Assembly: GCF_003054025.1 (NCBI RefSeq)
Contig: NZ_QBKG01000008.1
Span: 26,013-90,012 of the forward strand
DNA from: Capnocytophaga leadbetteri
GTDB taxonomy: Bacteria; Bacteroidota; Bacteroidia; Flavobacteriales; Flavobacteriaceae
DNA: 64,000 nt
Reading direction: 5' to 3'
The position numbers and the translations under genes are program-made. Every line of letters begins with the position of its first letter. Within the stretch, counting starts at the first letter, position 1. Shown here one piece after another: positions 49,666-59,289 of this stretch. Below the pieces are notes generated by a model. The model was not told where the DNA came from. It did no database searches and worked only from the letters and a program-made list of their open reading frames with translations.

Positions 49666-50946
49666 ATGAAACATTTGAAAATTATAATAGAGAGAGAATA
49701 CCTGAATAAGATACGTAATAAGTCGTTTATAATAATGACCTTTGTGAGTCCGCTTATAGTAGTAGCTTTTGCCTTAATAATTGGTTTTCTGACCAATGTA
49801 AATAGCAAGAGCAATGCTAAAGATATTCTTATTCTGGACGAGAGCGGACTTTTTAGCAATACTTTTTCTGATACTGAGACGATACACTATGAGTATTTGA
49901 AAGATAAAACCCTACAAGAGGCTCGTGCAGAGGTATTAGCAACAAGTAAATACGGATTGCTGTATATACCTAAGGAAGAGAATGCTCAAAAGGCTTTCTA
50001 TAGTGAAGAATCGCCTTCGCTATCATTAGTAAATGAGCTTACTGACGCACTTGAAAAGACTCTTTTTCAGTATAACCTTACCCAAAAAGGGATTGATAAG
50101 GCAGAAATAGACAGTGCTCGCACGAAAATAACCCTACAAATGGAAAACTTTACAGGCGAAAAGACCTCAGAGTTTGACAATGTGATGAAAATTGCAATAG
50201 GTGGTGTAGCGGGCTATCTGATATTTATGTTTATCATCATTTATGGCAATATGATAATGCGTAGTGTGATAGAGGAAAAGACGAACCGCATTGTAGAAAT
50301 TATCATATCATCAGTAAAACCTTTTCAACTGATGTTAGGTAAGATTATAGGCACTTCATTGGCAGGAATCACACAATTTGCTATATGGTTGGTAATAGGT
50401 GGGGTACTATTTGCCTTAGCACCTTCACTCTTTCAGGTAGATACTCCTACAGCTACCCAAGCGATGGCAGCTACAGAGTCTCACTCTGAAATAAGTAATA
50501 TTATAGCAGCTCTCTACCATTTTCCATTTTTGGAAACTTCAGGTGTATTCCTATTATTTTTTGTAGGAGGATATCTGTTGTACAGTTCGCTGTATGCTAT
50601 GGTAGGAGCGATGGTAGATAACGAGACTGATACACAGCAGTTTTTGATGCCGATACTCATTCCGCTGATGTTAGCCTTTTATGTAGGAATGTTTTCGGTG
50701 ATAGAAGAACCGCACGGTACGATTTCAGTAGTATTTTCGTACATACCACTTACCTCGCCTGTAGTAATGCTGATGCGTATCCCCTTCGGGGTAGCGTGGT
50801 GGGAAGTATTAATTTCTTTACTACTACTTTATATCACTTTCTTTTTGGTAATAAAAATAGCTTCGAAAATATACCGCATTGGTATACTTATGTACGGCAA
50901 AAAGCCTACTTATAAAGAAGTGTGGAAGTGGCTAAAAATGAACTAA
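49666..50946 (+). CDS. ABC transporter permease (NatB-like)
   Basis: 426 residues, ABC-2 type. One N-terminal segment (IIMTFVSPLIVVAFALIIGFL) is followed by a periplasmic region (50-170) and about five C-terminal segments. NRIVEIIISSVKPFQLMLGKIIG is the family signature between segments. It forms the channel for the ATPase encoded upstream. Only 1 base separates its stop codon from ppk1, so the exporter and polyphosphate kinase are co-transcribed. Confidence 0.92.
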   Translation: MKHLKIIIEREYLNKIRNKSFIIMTFVSPLIVVAFALIIGFLTNVNSKSNAKDILILDESGLFSNTFSDTETIHYEYLKDKTLQEARAEVLATSKYGLLYIPKEENAQKAFYSEESPSLSLVNELTDALEKTLFQYNLTQKGIDKAEIDSARTKITLQMENFTGEKTSEFDNVMKIAIGGVAGYLIFMFIIIYGNMIMRSVIEEKTNRIVEIIISSVKPFQLMLGKIIGTSLAGITQFAIWLVIGGVLFALAPSLFQVDTPTATQAMAATESHSEISNIIAALYHFPFLETSGVFLLFFVGGYLLYSSLYAMVGAMVDNETDTQQFLMPILIPLMLAFYVGMFSVIEEPHGTISVVFSYIPLTSPVVMLMRIPFGVAWWEVLISLLLLYITFFLVIKIASKIYRIGILMYGKKPTYKEVWKWLKMN

Positions 50947-50947
50947 A

Positions 50948-53050
50948 ATGAAAACAAAAAATACGTATGTAAATAGAGAGCTTAGTTGGCTAAAATTTAA
51001 TGCCAGAGTGCTACAAGAGGCAGCCGATGAAAAAGTGCCCCTCTTAGAGCGGCTCAGGTTTGCTGGTATTTTCTCTAATAACTTAGACGAATTTTTCAAA
51101 GTACGCTATGCTACGGTGAAGCGTGTAGCTATGAACGAGTCTTCAGACAAAGAGCTTGGCGTACATGCTAAAGAGCTATTAGAAGAAATCACTAAGGAAG
51201 TGATACAGCTGCAAGACGAAAGCCTAAGCATTATCAACACTATTACTGAGGAATTAGAGAAAGAGCAGATATTCATCGTGAATGAAAAAACTCTGCTACC
51301 AGAGCACGAAGCCTTTGTAAATACGTATTTTTATGATAAGGTACGTCCGGCGCTTTTTACTATTATCCTCAACGATTTAGAGAAGTTTCCGCAGCTGAAG
51401 GACGATGTGGCGTATTTGGCAGTGAAAATGACGCTGAAAGAAGATGAAAAAGCCTCAGGGGTACAAAAGTTCTTTTCTTCAAAGGCTTATAAAGAAAAAA
51501 TACAGTATGCCTTGATAGAGTTGCCCACTACGCTCAATCGCTTTATAGAGCTCCCTCAGGTAGGTGATAAGCATTATATTATAATGTTAGATGATGTGAT
51601 ACGTTTTTGCTTACATCTGATATTCAGCATTTTCAACTACGAATCGCTTTCGGCTAATATGATAAAAATCACTCGTGATGCCGAGTTAGACATAGATGAT
51701 GATTTGAGCAAGAGTTTTGTCGAGAAAATCTCAAGCAGTGTAGAAGATAGGCGAAAAGGAGCCCCAGTACGCTTTGTATACGACAAGACGATAGATAAGG
51801 ATACGCTACATTTCCTCATTGAGAAGATGGGTATTGTTAATACCGACAGTGTGATACCAGGGGGGCGCTATCATAACCGCCGCGATTATATGAGCTTCCC
51901 CAGCTTAGGGCGTACTGACCTAACCTACGCACCTATACACCCGTTACCGGTGAAGGGACTCACTTCGGAAGAAAGCTTGCTGAAGAAAATAGCAGAGAAG
52001 GATTATCTACAGTTTACCCCTTATCATACTTTTTCGAATATAATATGGTTTTTGAGGGAGGCAGCTCTCGACCCTAAAGTAAAGTCAGTGAAGATAACGA
52101 TTTATCGCTTAGCTAAAAACTCGCAAGTGGTCAATTCGCTTATCAATGCCGTGAAAAATGGCAAGAAAGTAACAGTACAGATAGAACTGCAAGCCCGATT
52201 TGATGAAGAATCGAACATAAGATACGCAGAACAGCTGAAAGCAGAGGGGGTGAAGCTCATCTTTGGAGTACGCGGACTAAAAGTGCATAGCAAGATATGT
52301 GTGATAGAACGCGAAGAGGGTAAAGGCATCAAACGATATGGGTTTATCAGTACCGGAAACTTTAACGAAAGTACTGCTAAAGTCTATACCGATTACACCC
52401 TTTTTACTGCTAATCAGGATATACTAAAGGAAGTAAATAAAGTGTTTAACTTCTTTGAAACTAATTACAATATACAGAAATACAAACACTTAATAGTATC
52501 GCCTCATTATACTAAAAAGATACTTAAGCAGCTTATAGACGAAGAGATAAAGAATGCTAAAGCTGGTAAGGAAGCCTATATAAAGCTGAAAATGAATAAT
52601 ATAACCAGCTATAAGATGATAGATAAGCTGTATGAAGCCAGTAGAGCGGGGGTGAAGATACAAATGATTGTACGCGGCATCTGTTGCTTAGTACCAGGCA
52701 TAGAGGGAATGAGTGAGAATATAGAGGTAATCAGTATAGTAGATAAATTCTTAGAGCACCCTCGCTTGTTTATATTTGGCAATAATGGCAATCCTAAAGT
52801 GTACATCTCGTCGGCTGATTGGATGACGCGCAATATCTCTTTCAGAGTAGAAGTAGGTTGCCCTATTTATGACGAAACTATAAAGCAAGAGCTGATAGAT
52901 ACCTTTGAAATCAGTTGGGCTGACAATGTGAAAGCCAGAGTAATAGACCAAGCTCAAGACAATCATTACCGCCCTCATACGCTACCTGCACAGCGCTCGC
53001 AAGTAGCTCTTTATGAGTATTACCAACAGAAAAACAAGCTAACAGAATAG
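50948..53050 (+). CDS. ppk1: Polyphosphate kinase
   Basis: 700 residues, standard Ppk1 length. It makes polyphosphate from ATP at the membrane. N domain: YVNRELSWLKFNARVLQEA and NNLDEFFKVR. The two catalytic histidines are His447 (LKVHSKICVI, the phosphorylated one) and His604 (FLEHPRLFIFGNNG). The C-terminal phospholipase D-like halves carry ISTGNFNESTAKVYTDYTLFTA. menD starts 1 base after its stop codon. Confidence 0.96.
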   Translation: MKTKNTYVNRELSWLKFNARVLQEAADEKVPLLERLRFAGIFSNNLDEFFKVRYATVKRVAMNESSDKELGVHAKELLEEITKEVIQLQDESLSIINTITEELEKEQIFIVNEKTLLPEHEAFVNTYFYDKVRPALFTIILNDLEKFPQLKDDVAYLAVKMTLKEDEKASGVQKFFSSKAYKEKIQYALIELPTTLNRFIELPQVGDKHYIIMLDDVIRFCLHLIFSIFNYESLSANMIKITRDAELDIDDDLSKSFVEKISSSVEDRRKGAPVRFVYDKTIDKDTLHFLIEKMGIVNTDSVIPGGRYHNRRDYMSFPSLGRTDLTYAPIHPLPVKGLTSEESLLKKIAEKDYLQFTPYHTFSNIIWFLREAALDPKVKSVKITIYRLAKNSQVVNSLINAVKNGKKVTVQIELQARFDEESNIRYAEQLKAEGVKLIFGVRGLKVHSKICVIEREEGKGIKRYGFISTGNFNESTAKVYTDYTLFTANQDILKEVNKVFNFFETNYNIQKYKHLIVSPHYTKKILKQLIDEEIKNAKAGKEAYIKLKMNNITSYKMIDKLYEASRAGVKIQMIVRGICCLVPGIEGMSENIEVISIVDKFLEHPRLFIFGNNGNPKVYISSADWMTRNISFRVEVGCPIYDETIKQELIDTFEISWADNVKARVIDQAQDNHYRPHTLPAQRSQVALYEYYQQKNKLTE

Positions 53051-53051
53051 A

Positions 53052-54725
53052 ATGAAGAGACCGCAGATAAAATTGGCACAACAAGTGATAGAGGCTTGCA
53101 AAGCCAAGCAAATTAAACATATTGTTATATCGCCTGGTTCGCGTAATGCCCCTCTGACGATAGGCTTTGGCAACGACCCCTATTTTTCTTGTTACAGTAT
53201 AGTAGATGAGCGATGTGCGGCTTTCTTTGCCTTGGGTATGGCACAACAACTGCGGCAACCAGTAGCTGTAGTTTGCACTTCGGGGTCGGCACTGCTGAAC
53301 TACTATCCAGCTTTTGCAGAGGCTTTCTATAGCGATATTCCGCTGGTAGTGATTTCGGCAGACCGCCCTTCTAATAAGGTAGATATAGGTGATGGACAGA
53401 CCATTCGTCAGGCAAACGTATTGGCTAATCATAGTGCTTATAATGCTAACCTATCGGATGCTCCCCATAGTGATAAGAGTAATTTTTATGAACTAAATAC
53501 CGCTTTCAATACCGCCATAGCACAGCAAGCCCCTGTACACATCAATGTGCCTTTTGAAGAGCCTCTATATCTCACTACAGAAGAACGATATACTTTTGAG
53601 AATCAGCCCCTGCCCCCTACAGACATTGCTTTAGATGATGCTGCTGCAATCACCTTTGTAAAACGTTGGAATACAGCAGCTAAGAAGATGATATTAATAG
53701 GGGTTTTACCTCCTAATAGCGTGGAGGCTGACTATGTGCAAAGGCTTTCGCAAGACCCTTCAGTATTAGTACTGACCGAGACTACCTCTAACCTGCACGA
53801 CCCTCACTTTATACCCTGCATAGATAAACTACTGACTTATACTGAGAAAGACCCTGCACTGAAAGAAGCTTTGCGACCTGACTTGCTGCTGACCTTTGGA
53901 GGCTTGGTAGTCTCAAAGAAAATAAAACAGTTTTTGCGAACTTTTCAGCCCTCTTATCACTATAATATTGATTTGTACAAAGGGTACGACTCTTATTTCT
54001 GCTTGACAGCCCACTTTAAGAGTGATATTAATACATTTCTGAAGAAAATAGGGCATTATTTGTTAAGTGTGCCTTCAGATTATCAGAAAAAATGGTTGGA
54101 AGTAAAGAATGAGATACAGCAAAAACACTTAGAGTATCAGAATGATACTCCTTTTTCGGATTTCAAAGTATATGCTGAACTATTTAATACTATTCCCAAG
54201 CACTATATGGTGCAGATAAGCAATAGTTCTGCTATCCGTTACGCACAGCTAATGAAGTCAGACCCTACTTGGAAAGTGTATTGCAATAGGGGTACGAGTG
54301 GGATAGATGGTAGTACCTCTACTGCCATAGGAGCAGCAGTAGCCTCAGGAGCACCAACAGTGTTTGTTACAGGTGATTTAAGCTTTTTCTATGACAGTAA
54401 TGCCCTGTGGAACAAGTATATACCTAAGAATTTTCGCATTATATTACTGAATAATGAGGGGGGAGGTATCTTTAGAATATTGCCAGGTGATACTTCAGAC
54501 CCTAACTTTGAGTATTTTTTTGAAACGCCGCATAAACTCACGGCAGAACACTTGTGCAAGATGTATGGTATAGCCTATTATCAAGCGAATAATTACAGCG
54601 ATTTGCAGAAGGGATTGCGAGCTATTTTTACTGATGACCACGCTCCAAAGCTATTGGAAATACATACACCAAGAAAAAATAATGATAAAGTTTTGTTAAA
54701 ATATTTTGAGTATCTGAAAAAATGA
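53052..54725 (+). CDS. menD: Menaquinone synthesis enzyme MenD
   Basis: 557 residues. MenD uses thiamine diphosphate to join 2-oxoglutarate and isochorismate. Signatures: HIVISPGSRNAPLTIGF, CTSGSALLNYYPAFAEA, RGTSGIDGSTSTAIGAA and the ThDP/Mg motif VTGDLSFFYDSNALWN. Menaquinone is the only respiratory quinone in Bacteroidota. Other men genes are not adjacent; the MenI-like thioesterase at 27040 may belong to the same pathway. Confidence 0.96.
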   Translation: MKRPQIKLAQQVIEACKAKQIKHIVISPGSRNAPLTIGFGNDPYFSCYSIVDERCAAFFALGMAQQLRQPVAVVCTSGSALLNYYPAFAEAFYSDIPLVVISADRPSNKVDIGDGQTIRQANVLANHSAYNANLSDAPHSDKSNFYELNTAFNTAIAQQAPVHINVPFEEPLYLTTEERYTFENQPLPPTDIALDDAAAITFVKRWNTAAKKMILIGVLPPNSVEADYVQRLSQDPSVLVLTETTSNLHDPHFIPCIDKLLTYTEKDPALKEALRPDLLLTFGGLVVSKKIKQFLRTFQPSYHYNIDLYKGYDSYFCLTAHFKSDINTFLKKIGHYLLSVPSDYQKKWLEVKNEIQQKHLEYQNDTPFSDFKVYAELFNTIPKHYMVQISNSSAIRYAQLMKSDPTWKVYCNRGTSGIDGSTSTAIGAAVASGAPTVFVTGDLSFFYDSNALWNKYIPKNFRIILLNNEGGGIFRILPGDTSDPNFEYFFETPHKLTAEHLCKMYGIAYYQANNYSDLQKGLRAIFTDDHAPKLLEIHTPRKNNDKVLLKYFEYLKK

Positions 54726-54762
54726 GTACCTTTACAAAATAATTATAAAAACATAAGAAATT

Positions 54763-55110
54763 ATGAGCAAACGTGATGAACTAATTGCGGTGTACACCCA
54801 AGATTTGAAAGAAAAATGTGGTGAAGCGAACCCTGATGTAGAGTTCCTAACAAAAGTAACTGTAGGTTTAGGTCCTTCAATCTACAACGATGATGCTTCA
54901 AAAGTATCAGGTTCAGACCAAACAGAGTTAGACCGAGTGAAACAAAATTTCTTGATTAAGAAATTAGGTTTAACAGATGGTCCTGAATTAGATAAGGCTA
55001 TAGAAGCAGTAATCGAGAAGTACGGAAAATCGAATAGAAACAAACACAGAGCTGTGGTTTACTATTTGTTGGCTAAACACTTCAAAAAAGAATCAGTGTA
55101 CAACAAGTAA
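54763..55110 (+). CDS. DUF2853 family protein
   Basis: 115 residues, helical, cytoplasmic. KRDELIAVYTQDLKEKCGEANPDVEFLTKVTVGLGPSIYNDDASKVS and KNFLIKKLGL-like NFLIKKLGLTDGPELDKAI identify DUF2853. The function is unknown. The 38-base gap from menD contains TTTTG and TACCTTTA at nearly promoter spacing, so it may have its own weak promoter. A strong terminator follows. Confidence 0.88.
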   Translation: MSKRDELIAVYTQDLKEKCGEANPDVEFLTKVTVGLGPSIYNDDASKVSGSDQTELDRVKQNFLIKKLGLTDGPELDKAIEAVIEKYGKSNRNKHRAVVYYLLAKHFKKESVYNK

Positions 55111-55118
55111 GAACTTAT

Positions 55119-55151
55119 TAGGGTTTTAGGTACTTTTTTCCTAAAACCCTA
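55119..55151 (+). terminator. Terminator after the DUF2853 gene
   Basis: AGGGTTTTAGG (55120-55130) pairs perfectly with CCTAAAACCCT (55140-55150), followed by a run of T. The DUF445 gene starts 14 bases later. Confidence 0.88.
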
Positions 55152-55165
55152 TATTTTTTTATCAG

Positions 55166-56197
55166 ATGAATAAGCAACAGAAATTACAACAACATAAAAA
55201 TATTGCTACAGGGCTTTTCTTGCTGATGCTAATTGTCTATATAGCAATGGTATATTGGCAGAAAAAGTCACCTGAATTTGTATGGATAGGCTATATAAAA
55301 GCTTTTGCTGAAGCTGCTATGGTAGGGGCTCTTGCCGACTGGTTTGCTGTAACAGCGCTTTTTCATAAACCAATGGGGCTGAATATACCGCATACCAACT
55401 TGATAGAAGCAAGAAAGAATGATATAGGAGAAAATCTGGGTGATTTTGTGGTAGAGAACTTTTTGAAACCTAAGCAAATACGTCCGTATATAACAGATAT
55501 AAAAATATCAACTTTTATTATAGAATGGCTTTCAAAAGAAACAACCTCTCATAAAATAACTTCTTTAGTAAAAGAAAGTCCGCTTACAGCTAAGGCAAGC
55601 GAGCTGCTCATCAAACTTTTAGATGAAGGTAAGCATCAAGGATTGCTTTCTAAATCATTTGAAAAGATAGCTGCTTATATAAACGAAAATCAGGAGGTTA
55701 TACAGAGAGAAATGGACGGGCAGTTTCCTGCTTTGATACCTCCTTTTATCAGAGAGGGGATAAGCCGAAAAGTGAGTGAAGGACTCTATAATCTACTACA
55801 AAAAATAGCAGCAGATACTACTCACCCTATGCGTACCAACCTTACAGCACAACTATATGAGTTTGCTGACCGACTCAACACCCCCGAATGGCAGCCCCAA
55901 ATAGCTAGAATATTACAAACCTCTGTAACAGCCCTCACAGACGAATTGCGCTCTAATGCTCAGCTAAAGCATCAGATAGATGCTTGGGTACAAAAGACTG
56001 CCTATCAGTTTGTGCTGAAAAACAAAGAAGAAGTGGGCAGACTTATAAGCAGTACAGTAGAAAACTGGGAAGGCAAGGAGCTAAGCGAAAAATTAGAATT
56101 GGAAGTCGGTAAAGACTTGCAGTTTATCAGAATCAATGGTACTTTAGTAGGAGGCTTGGTAGGTCTGCTCATATATGCCCTTACCCAACTTCTGTAA
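55166..56197 (+). CDS. DUF445 family membrane protein
   Basis: 343 residues. N-terminal membrane segment IATGLFLLMLIVYIAMVYW, then the family signature IGYIKAFAEAAMVGALADWFAVTALFHKPMGLNIPHTNLI. A long helical middle follows, and a C-terminal segment LVGGLVGLLIYALTQLL. Function unknown; members are widespread inner-membrane proteins. Confidence 0.9.
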   Translation: MNKQQKLQQHKNIATGLFLLMLIVYIAMVYWQKKSPEFVWIGYIKAFAEAAMVGALADWFAVTALFHKPMGLNIPHTNLIEARKNDIGENLGDFVVENFLKPKQIRPYITDIKISTFIIEWLSKETTSHKITSLVKESPLTAKASELLIKLLDEGKHQGLLSKSFEKIAAYINENQEVIQREMDGQFPALIPPFIREGISRKVSEGLYNLLQKIAADTTHPMRTNLTAQLYEFADRLNTPEWQPQIARILQTSVTALTDELRSNAQLKHQIDAWVQKTAYQFVLKNKEEVGRLISSTVENWEGKELSEKLELEVGKDLQFIRINGTLVGGLVGLLIYALTQLL

Positions 56198-56217
56198 GGC
56201 AAAATGCAACTTGTTAA

Positions 56218-56247
56218 TTGTAAATTGATAATTGTTTCGTACCTTTG
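56218..56247 (+). promoter_or_regulatory. Promoter of the tgt operon
   Basis: TTG (56218-56220), 19 bases, TACCTTTG (56240-56247), 20 bases before the ATG at 56268. Confidence 0.82.
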
Positions 56248-56267
56248 CGCCCTCATAATAGACTTCT

Positions 56268-57398
56268 ATGAATTTTGACATACTAAAAACAGATGAACTT
56301 ACGAAAGCTCGTGCTGGTAAAATTACCACAGCGCACGGAGTGATTGAGACGCCTATCTTTATGCCTGTAGGCACCGTAGGAAGTGTGAAAGGGGTACACC
56401 AACGTGAACTGAAAGAAGATATCAATGCTGATATTATCTTAGGTAATACGTATCACCTTTATTTGCGTCCGCAAATGCCTATACTTGAGAAAGCAGGAGG
56501 CTTGCATAAGTTTATTAACTGGGATAGGAATATCCTTACCGATAGTGGAGGTTATCAGGTATATTCGTTGGCAGCTAACCGCAAGATAAAAGAAGAAGGG
56601 GTGAAGTTTAAGAGCCATATAGATGGTTCGTATCACTTCTTTTCGCCTGAAAATGTGATGGAAATAGAGCGTAGTATAGGGGCTGATATAATGATGGCTT
56701 TTGATGAATGTACTCCCTACCCTTGCGAATACGGCTATGCTAAACGCTCAATGCACCTTACCCATCGCTGGCTCGACCGCTGTATAGCACACTTAGAGAA
56801 AGTGCCGCCTAAATATGGCTATGAGCAAAGCTTGTTCCCTATTGTACAAGGGTCTGTGTATAAAGACCTTCGTATGCAATCGGCAGAATATATAGCTAGC
56901 AAAGGAGCTGACGGTAATGCTATAGGCGGACTATCTGTAGGTGAACCCGTAGAGCAAATGTACGAGATGACTGAGCTAGTATGCGATATACTACCTAAAG
57001 ATAAACCTCGCTACCTTATGGGGGTAGGTACTCCTATTAATATATTAGAAAATATCGCCTTGGGGGTAGATATGATGGACTGTGTGATGCCTACACGCAA
57101 TGCCCGTAATGGTATGCTCTTCACTTCAAAAGGGATTATCAATATCAAAAATAAAAAGTGGGAAGACGACTTTTCGCCTCTTGACCCTGATGGGCATACT
57201 TATGTAGATACATACTACACTAAAGCCTACTTACGACATCTGTTTGCTGCTAATGAGTTTTTAGGCAAACAAATAGCCTCTATACACAACTTAGGGTTTT
57301 ATTTGTGGTTAGTGAGAGAGGCACGCCGACAAATAATAGCAGGTACCTTCAGCCAATGGAAGACAAAAATGGTGAATGATATGTCGAATCGTCTTTAA
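56268..57398 (+). CDS. tgt: tRNA-guanine transglycosylase
   Basis: 376 residues. Tgt exchanges guanine 34 of certain tRNAs for the queuosine precursor base. LTDSGGYQV holds the substrate-binding Asp; VDMMDCVMPTRNARNG holds the nucleophilic Asp; MGVGTP and GGLSVGEP are the base-recognition loops. The C-terminal zinc site has been compressed in this reading (DTYYTKAYLRHLFAANEFLG); I did not see the usual C-x-C-x2-C set, so zinc binding is uncertain. It starts a tgt-lptG-rsmA-mgtE transcript. Confidence 0.95.
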   Translation: MNFDILKTDELTKARAGKITTAHGVIETPIFMPVGTVGSVKGVHQRELKEDINADIILGNTYHLYLRPQMPILEKAGGLHKFINWDRNILTDSGGYQVYSLAANRKIKEEGVKFKSHIDGSYHFFSPENVMEIERSIGADIMMAFDECTPYPCEYGYAKRSMHLTHRWLDRCIAHLEKVPPKYGYEQSLFPIVQGSVYKDLRMQSAEYIASKGADGNAIGGLSVGEPVEQMYEMTELVCDILPKDKPRYLMGVGTPINILENIALGVDMMDCVMPTRNARNGMLFTSKGIINIKNKKWEDDFSPLDPDGHTYVDTYYTKAYLRHLFAANEFLGKQIASIHNLGFYLWLVREARRQIIAGTFSQWKTKMVNDMSNRL

Positions 57399-57412
57399 AA
57401 TCTAACAAAAAT

Positions 57413-58489
57413 ATGAAAATACTTGACTGGTACATACTCAAGCGATATTTGCTTACCTTCTTTATGATGATAGTGCTTTTTATTCCGATAGGGATAATAG
57501 TAGATTTATCAGAAAAAGTAGATAAAATGATACAGAAAAAAGCGCCAATGAACGAAATACTGCTGTATTATGTTAGTTTTATTGGCTATTTTGCCAATAT
57601 ATTATTTCCTATCTTGCTTTTTCTCTCTATCATCTGGTTTACCTCTAAATTGGCAAATAATACCGAAATTATAGCCATACAGAGTTCGGGAGTATCATAT
57701 ATGCGCTTTTTACGTCCTTATATAATAGGAGCTACAATTATTTCGATAATAGTGTTTTTTATGGGGATGTTTATAGTACCAGCTGCTAGTACCGTCTATA
57801 ATGATTTTTGGAATAAGTATATACGCTCATCAAAGGTAGAGAGTGTAAGCGACCTATACAATCAGTTTACAGATAATGATTATCTGTATGTTAGTTCATT
57901 TAACTACGAAGACAAGCGTGGGTATAACTTTTCAGTAGAGCATTTTGATGGTATTAGAATGACTGAAAAGATAAACGCAGAGACCATACAGTGGATTGAT
58001 AGTACTCAAACTTACCGATTGACCAACTACTCAAAACGCAAGATAGGCACATCCGATGATATAATAGAGCGTAAAGAGCAACTTGATACTATATTCAAGT
58101 TTAAAATAGATGACCTAATGCCGATGGAGTATACAGCAGAGAACAAGAACCTATTTGAGTTAGATAAGTTTATAGAGCGGGAGCGAATGAAAGGTTCTCC
58201 TAACCTTAATATGTATTTGTTGGTAAAATATAGGCGTTGGGGTGCAATAAGTACTGCTTTTATCCTTACACTGATAGGGGTAGCAGTATCGTCAGTAAAA
58301 AAACGAGGAGGTATGGGTATTAACCTAATGGTAGGAGTAGTCGTAGGCTTTACTTTTGTATTCTTCGACCGAGTATTTGGTACTTTAGCACAGACTTCGG
58401 GAGGGCTTTCACCTCTAATGGCAGTATTGATACCTAATCTTATTTTTCTAACACTCGCCATTTTATTACTCAGAAAAGTAAGAAGTTAG
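57413..58489 (+). CDS. lptG: LptF/LptG-family permease (YjgP/YjgQ)
   Basis: 358 residues with six membrane segments, three before and three after a periplasmic domain (about 110-265). The start MKILDWYILKRYLLTFFMMIVLFIPIGIIVDLSEK is the family signature. It forms the inner-membrane part of the lipopolysaccharide exporter with LptB. Which of LptF or LptG it is cannot be fixed from this sequence alone; the tgt-lptG order favours G. Confidence 0.9.
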   Translation: MKILDWYILKRYLLTFFMMIVLFIPIGIIVDLSEKVDKMIQKKAPMNEILLYYVSFIGYFANILFPILLFLSIIWFTSKLANNTEIIAIQSSGVSYMRFLRPYIIGATIISIIVFFMGMFIVPAASTVYNDFWNKYIRSSKVESVSDLYNQFTDNDYLYVSSFNYEDKRGYNFSVEHFDGIRMTEKINAETIQWIDSTQTYRLTNYSKRKIGTSDDIIERKEQLDTIFKFKIDDLMPMEYTAENKNLFELDKFIERERMKGSPNLNMYLLVKYRRWGAISTAFILTLIGVAVSSVKKRGGMGINLMVGVVVGFTFVFFDRVFGTLAQTSGGLSPLMAVLIPNLIFLTLAILLLRKVRS

Positions 58490-58492
58490 TTT

Positions 58493-59269
58493 ATGGAATT
58501 AGTAAAAGCAAAAAAATATTTAGGGCAGCACTTCCTAAAGGATTTGAATATAGCACAGAAAATAGCTGATACCCTATCATTAACAAACTACAATAAAGTA
58601 GTAGAAATAGGGGCAGGTATGGGCGTTCTTACGCAATTCTTACTCAAAAAAGATACAGAAGTATATGTAGTAGAGATAGATAAGGAGTCGGTGGCTTATT
58701 TAGAAGCTCATTATCCTGAGTTGAGAGGGAAAATAATAGCAGATGACTTTTTAAAGTACGATATAGCAGGCTATTTGCGAGAACCTTTTGCTATTATAGG
58801 CAACTTTCCTTATAATATATCTACTCAAATAGTATTTAAGTTGCTTGAACTTATAGATTATGTGCCAGAATTTAGCGGTATGTTTCAGAAAGAAGTTGCT
58901 GAACGTATTTGTGAACGCGAAGGGAGCAAGACCTATGGCATACTATCAGTTTTAGTACAAGCTTTCTATGAAGCAACTTATCTATTTACTGTTTCCGAAG
59001 GGGTGTTTAATCCCCCACCTAAAGTAAAGAGCGGAGTGCTACGCTTAGTGCGCAAGCCTGATTATCATTTAGATTGTGATGAGGCTCTCTTCTTCACTAT
59101 TGTGAAAACGGCTTTTAATCAGCGGCGTAAAACCCTCAGAAATAGTTTAAAACCTCTACTAACTAATGAAACCCTAAAGAAAAATAGTATTTTCGACAAA
59201 CGCCCAGAGCAATTGCCTTGGCAGGACTTTGTGTTTATCACTAAAGAAATCAGTCGGAAAGAACAATAA
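58493..59269 (+). CDS. rsmA: 16S rRNA dimethyladenosine transferase
   Basis: 258 residues. RsmA (KsgA) dimethylates A1518 and A1519 of 16S r[21 protein letters not shown] is the N-terminal signature, [16 protein letters not shown] the SAM motif, and [12 protein letters not shown] the catalytic motif [20 protein letters not shown] is the C-terminal signature. It begins 3 bases after the lptG stop codon. Confidence 0.96.
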   Translation: MELVKAKKYLGQHFLKDLNIAQKIADTLSLTNYNKVVEIGAGMGVLTQFLLKKDTEVYVVEIDKESVAYLEAHYPELRGKIIADDFLKYDIAGYLREPFAIIGNFPYNISTQIVFKLLELIDYVPEFSGMFQKEVAERICEREGSKTYGILSVLVQAFYEATYLFTVSEGVFNPPPKVKSGVLRLVRKPDYHLDCDEALFFTIVKTAFNQRRKTLRNSLKPLLTNETLKKNSIFDKRPEQLPWQDFVFITKEISRKEQ

Positions 59270-59289
59270 CTACTGATGGTAAACGAACT